Of a stretch of 64,000 nucleotides of DNA, positions 62,791 to 64,000 are shown piece by piece. The notes under the pieces are model-generated. The model worked only from the letters and a program-made list of their open reading frames with translations. It was not told the origin of the DNA and searched no databases. Positions within the stretch are counted from its first letter, which is position 1. Each line of letters starts with the position of its first letter. The stretch spans positions 62,001-126,000 of the forward strand of contig SCRD01000016.1 in assembly GCA_004298155.1 (NCBI GenBank), read 5' to 3'. Source of the DNA: Acidobacteriota bacterium. Its GTDB lineage: Bacteria; Acidobacteriota; Terriglobia; UBA7540. The position numbers were made by a program, and so were the translations under genes.

Positions 62791-63158
62791 GGGGGCGTTC
62801 CGGTTTCGACGGAAGCTCTCGCGTTCGAAAGGCACGCCGGGGGTCCACACCACCCGTAATCGGAGTGGAACAACATAACTGCCAACACGCAGTTTGCATA
62901 CGCTGCCTAACCAAGGCTAGCGCGTCTCCTCCGCCAGCGCCCGCGGGGCGGAATGAGGCGTCATCCAGCGGGCTGGCCTGGGACCTGCCGCCTGAGGGTT
63001 CCGGGTAAGATCCGGGCAACCGGATCAGGCTAGCCGGCGGTTCGTTCTTGCTCGTTCCTGAGGGCCGCCAGCGAAAGCATCAAGCGAACGCGATAAGCGT
63101 GTAGGCTTTCGACCGTAAGGCTTTTCGGACGGGGGTTCGACTCCCCCCGCCTCCACCA
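62791..63158 (+). ncRNA. ssrA: Transfer-messenger RNA (tmRNA), ssrA
   Basis: A 368-nt one-piece tmRNA for ribosome rescue. The 5' end GGGGGCG pairs with CGCCTCC at the 3' end (one G-U pair) as the alanine-type acceptor stem, followed by the diagnostic TTCCGGTTTCGAC-like 5' segment. The 3' end carries the T arm (GGGGGTTCGACTCCCCC) and an encoded CCA. The tag reading frame at 62881-62910 gives ANTQFAYAA then TAA, a degradation tag with the usual hydrophobic AA end. Several GC-rich pseudoknot-like stems follow between about 62925 and 63100. It is convergent with the efflux gene. Confidence 0.95.
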
Positions 63159-63174
63159 AATTCCTCATCTGTAA

Positions 63175-64000
63175 TCAATAGGCTATTTTGTTTTTCACCC
63201 CGAGAACCTGCCCGGGCCGGGTACTGGAGATAAGGCTGCCTGCACTCCAGCCGCCGCCTAATGCGCGATAGAGCGCAACGAGGTCTGCCGTGACTCCGGT
63301 TTGGCTTTGCACCAGTTGATCTTCGTTGGTGTAGAGGTCGCGTTGTGCTTCCAGGACCGACAAAAAATCGGTGAGCCCCGCGCGGTACTGCTCATCAGCA
63401 AGATGCACTGACAACTGACTCTGCTTCACGGCCTGGCCCAAGTGGTCACGGCGTTCCTGTTCCTGGGAATAGTTCACCAATGCGTTCTCAACTTCTTCGA
63501 GCGCATTCAAGATTGTTGATTGATAACTGATCAGGGCCTGGCGCTCGCGTGAGCTCTGCACCTTGATGTTGGAGCGAATGCGTCCTCCGGTAAATAACGG
63601 CAGACTGATCCCAGGACCCACGGAATAGAAGTTGCCCAGCCCGAGGGTCAGATCGTGCAATTGAGTGGCCTGGCGTCCCGCCGTCCCGGTAAGAAAGAAG
63701 TGAGGGAAGCGCTCGGCCTTCGCTTCCCCAATCCGGGCCGTAGCGGCCGCGAGCTGCGCCTCAGCACGGCGAATATCAGGCCTCCGCTGCAACAGGTCAG
63801 AGGGCAGGCCGACTTGAACGTCGGGACCCGCTGAAGGAATCGGCCTGGTCTTTTCGAGCTCCGTACGCAGCGCGCCGGGTTCTTCGCCAAGCAGAACGCC
63901 CAGCCGATGAATAGAAATATCGATGCCAGCCAGCAGAGTTGGAACAACGGATTGTGTGGCAGCGAGTTGTGCCGCCGCGCGCGACACATCGAGTTCGGTC
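63175..64000 (-). CDS. RND-efflux outer-membrane factor (NodT/OprM-type), partial
   Basis: The C-terminal 275 residues of a TolC-like outer-membrane channel; the 5' end lies beyond the window, since the frame is open to base 64000 (TELDVSRAAAQLAATQ). LPSDLLQRRPDIRRAEAQLAAATARIGEAKAE is the NodT-family signature, followed by the barrel and helix repeat with PLFTGGRIRSNI and NALEEVENAL. EQYRAGLTDFLSVLEAQRDLY matches the second structural repeat. Inner-membrane and adaptor genes would be expected upstream, outside the window. The usual N-terminal lipobox cannot be seen. Confidence 0.9.
   Translation of the reverse strand, partial: TELDVSRAAAQLAATQSVVPTLLAGIDISIHRLGVLLGEEPGALRTELEKTRPIPSAGPDVQVGLPSDLLQRRPDIRRAEAQLAAATARIGEAKAERFPHFFLTGTAGRQATQLHDLTLGLGNFYSVGPGISLPLFTGGRIRSNIKVQSSRERQALISYQSTILNALEEVENALVNYSQEQERRDHLGQAVKQSQLSVHLADEQYRAGLTDFLSVLEAQRDLYTNEDQLVQSQTGVTADLVALYRALGGGWSAGSLISSTRPGQVLGVKNKIAY

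Noticed and set aside
63121-63158. Possible tRNA 3' end (T arm plus CCA)
   Set aside because: It is the 3' end of the tmRNA, as its acceptor partner lies at 62791 and a tag frame lies between.

Overview
The window looks like chromosomal DNA of a Gram-negative, GC-rich (roughly 55-60 %) soil-type bacterium, most likely an acidobacterium. The reasons are an outer-membrane, Oar/CarboxypepD_reg-type TonB-dependent receptor of about 1200 residues, LPS export genes (fused lptC-lptA, lptB, msbA), secreted GH2 glycosidases, a YXWGXW-type tyrosine-rich secreted protein, and many short palindromic repeats with a GTAGCGC edge. This assignment is inference from gene content; no rRNA gene is present.

Layout. 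0.3-6 kb: a Tat-exported beta-glucuronidase-like GH2 enzyme with a terminator, a repeat-containing Tyr/Gly-rich secreted protein, a secreted metallo-beta-lactamase-fold hydrolase and a small membrane-anchored unknown. 5.2-8.4 kb: a cluster of REP-like palindromes in inverted pairs around an AT-richer AlbA_2/HATPase gene and a small membrane protein. 8.4-24.9 kb: a long co-oriented housekeeping block: recJ, lptCA, lptB, rpoN, hpf, rapZ, a ROK kinase, msbA, yicC, gmk, rpoZ, coaBC, a family-4 uracil-DNA glycosylase and a MetF-family gene. It joins LPS export, sigma-54, ribosome hibernation, RNA decay adaptors and nucleotide/CoA synthesis. 25-30.8 kb: ppa, priA, an HU/IHF protein, dcd and an M48 membrane protease.

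30.8-46 kb: a surface-glycan and regulation region: gmd, a GT4 glycosyltransferase, two divergent sigma-54 activators (one with a degenerate receiver), a sensor kinase translationally coupled to the canonical activator, a small HNH nuclease, a lipoprotein, asnB with a transglutaminase-like partner, and the GT39/GT2 pair resembling lipid-linked sugar transfer. 45-54.5 kb: a BON/glycine-zipper lipoprotein, a 2H phosphoesterase, a secreted unknown, a two-domain VOC protein, a lipase-maturation-factor-like membrane protein divergent from a second GH2 enzyme, and a PLP aminotransferase. 55-64 kb: the TonB-dependent receptor behind a strong sigma-70-type promoter, an Slt-type lytic transglycosylase coupled to a GAF-like coiled-coil protein, tmRNA (ssrA) with its promoter, and the C-terminal part of an RND-efflux outer-membrane factor cut by the window end.

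Several genes start at TTG or GTG behind strong Shine-Dalgarno sequences, so starts were chosen from ribosome-binding sites rather than from the longest reading frame. I saw no CRISPR array, prophage, transposase or tRNA. The best candidates for a closer look are the palindrome/AlbA_2 island, the degenerate-receiver sigma-54 activator, the fused LptC-LptA, and a palindrome embedded in the uracil-DNA glycosylase gene.
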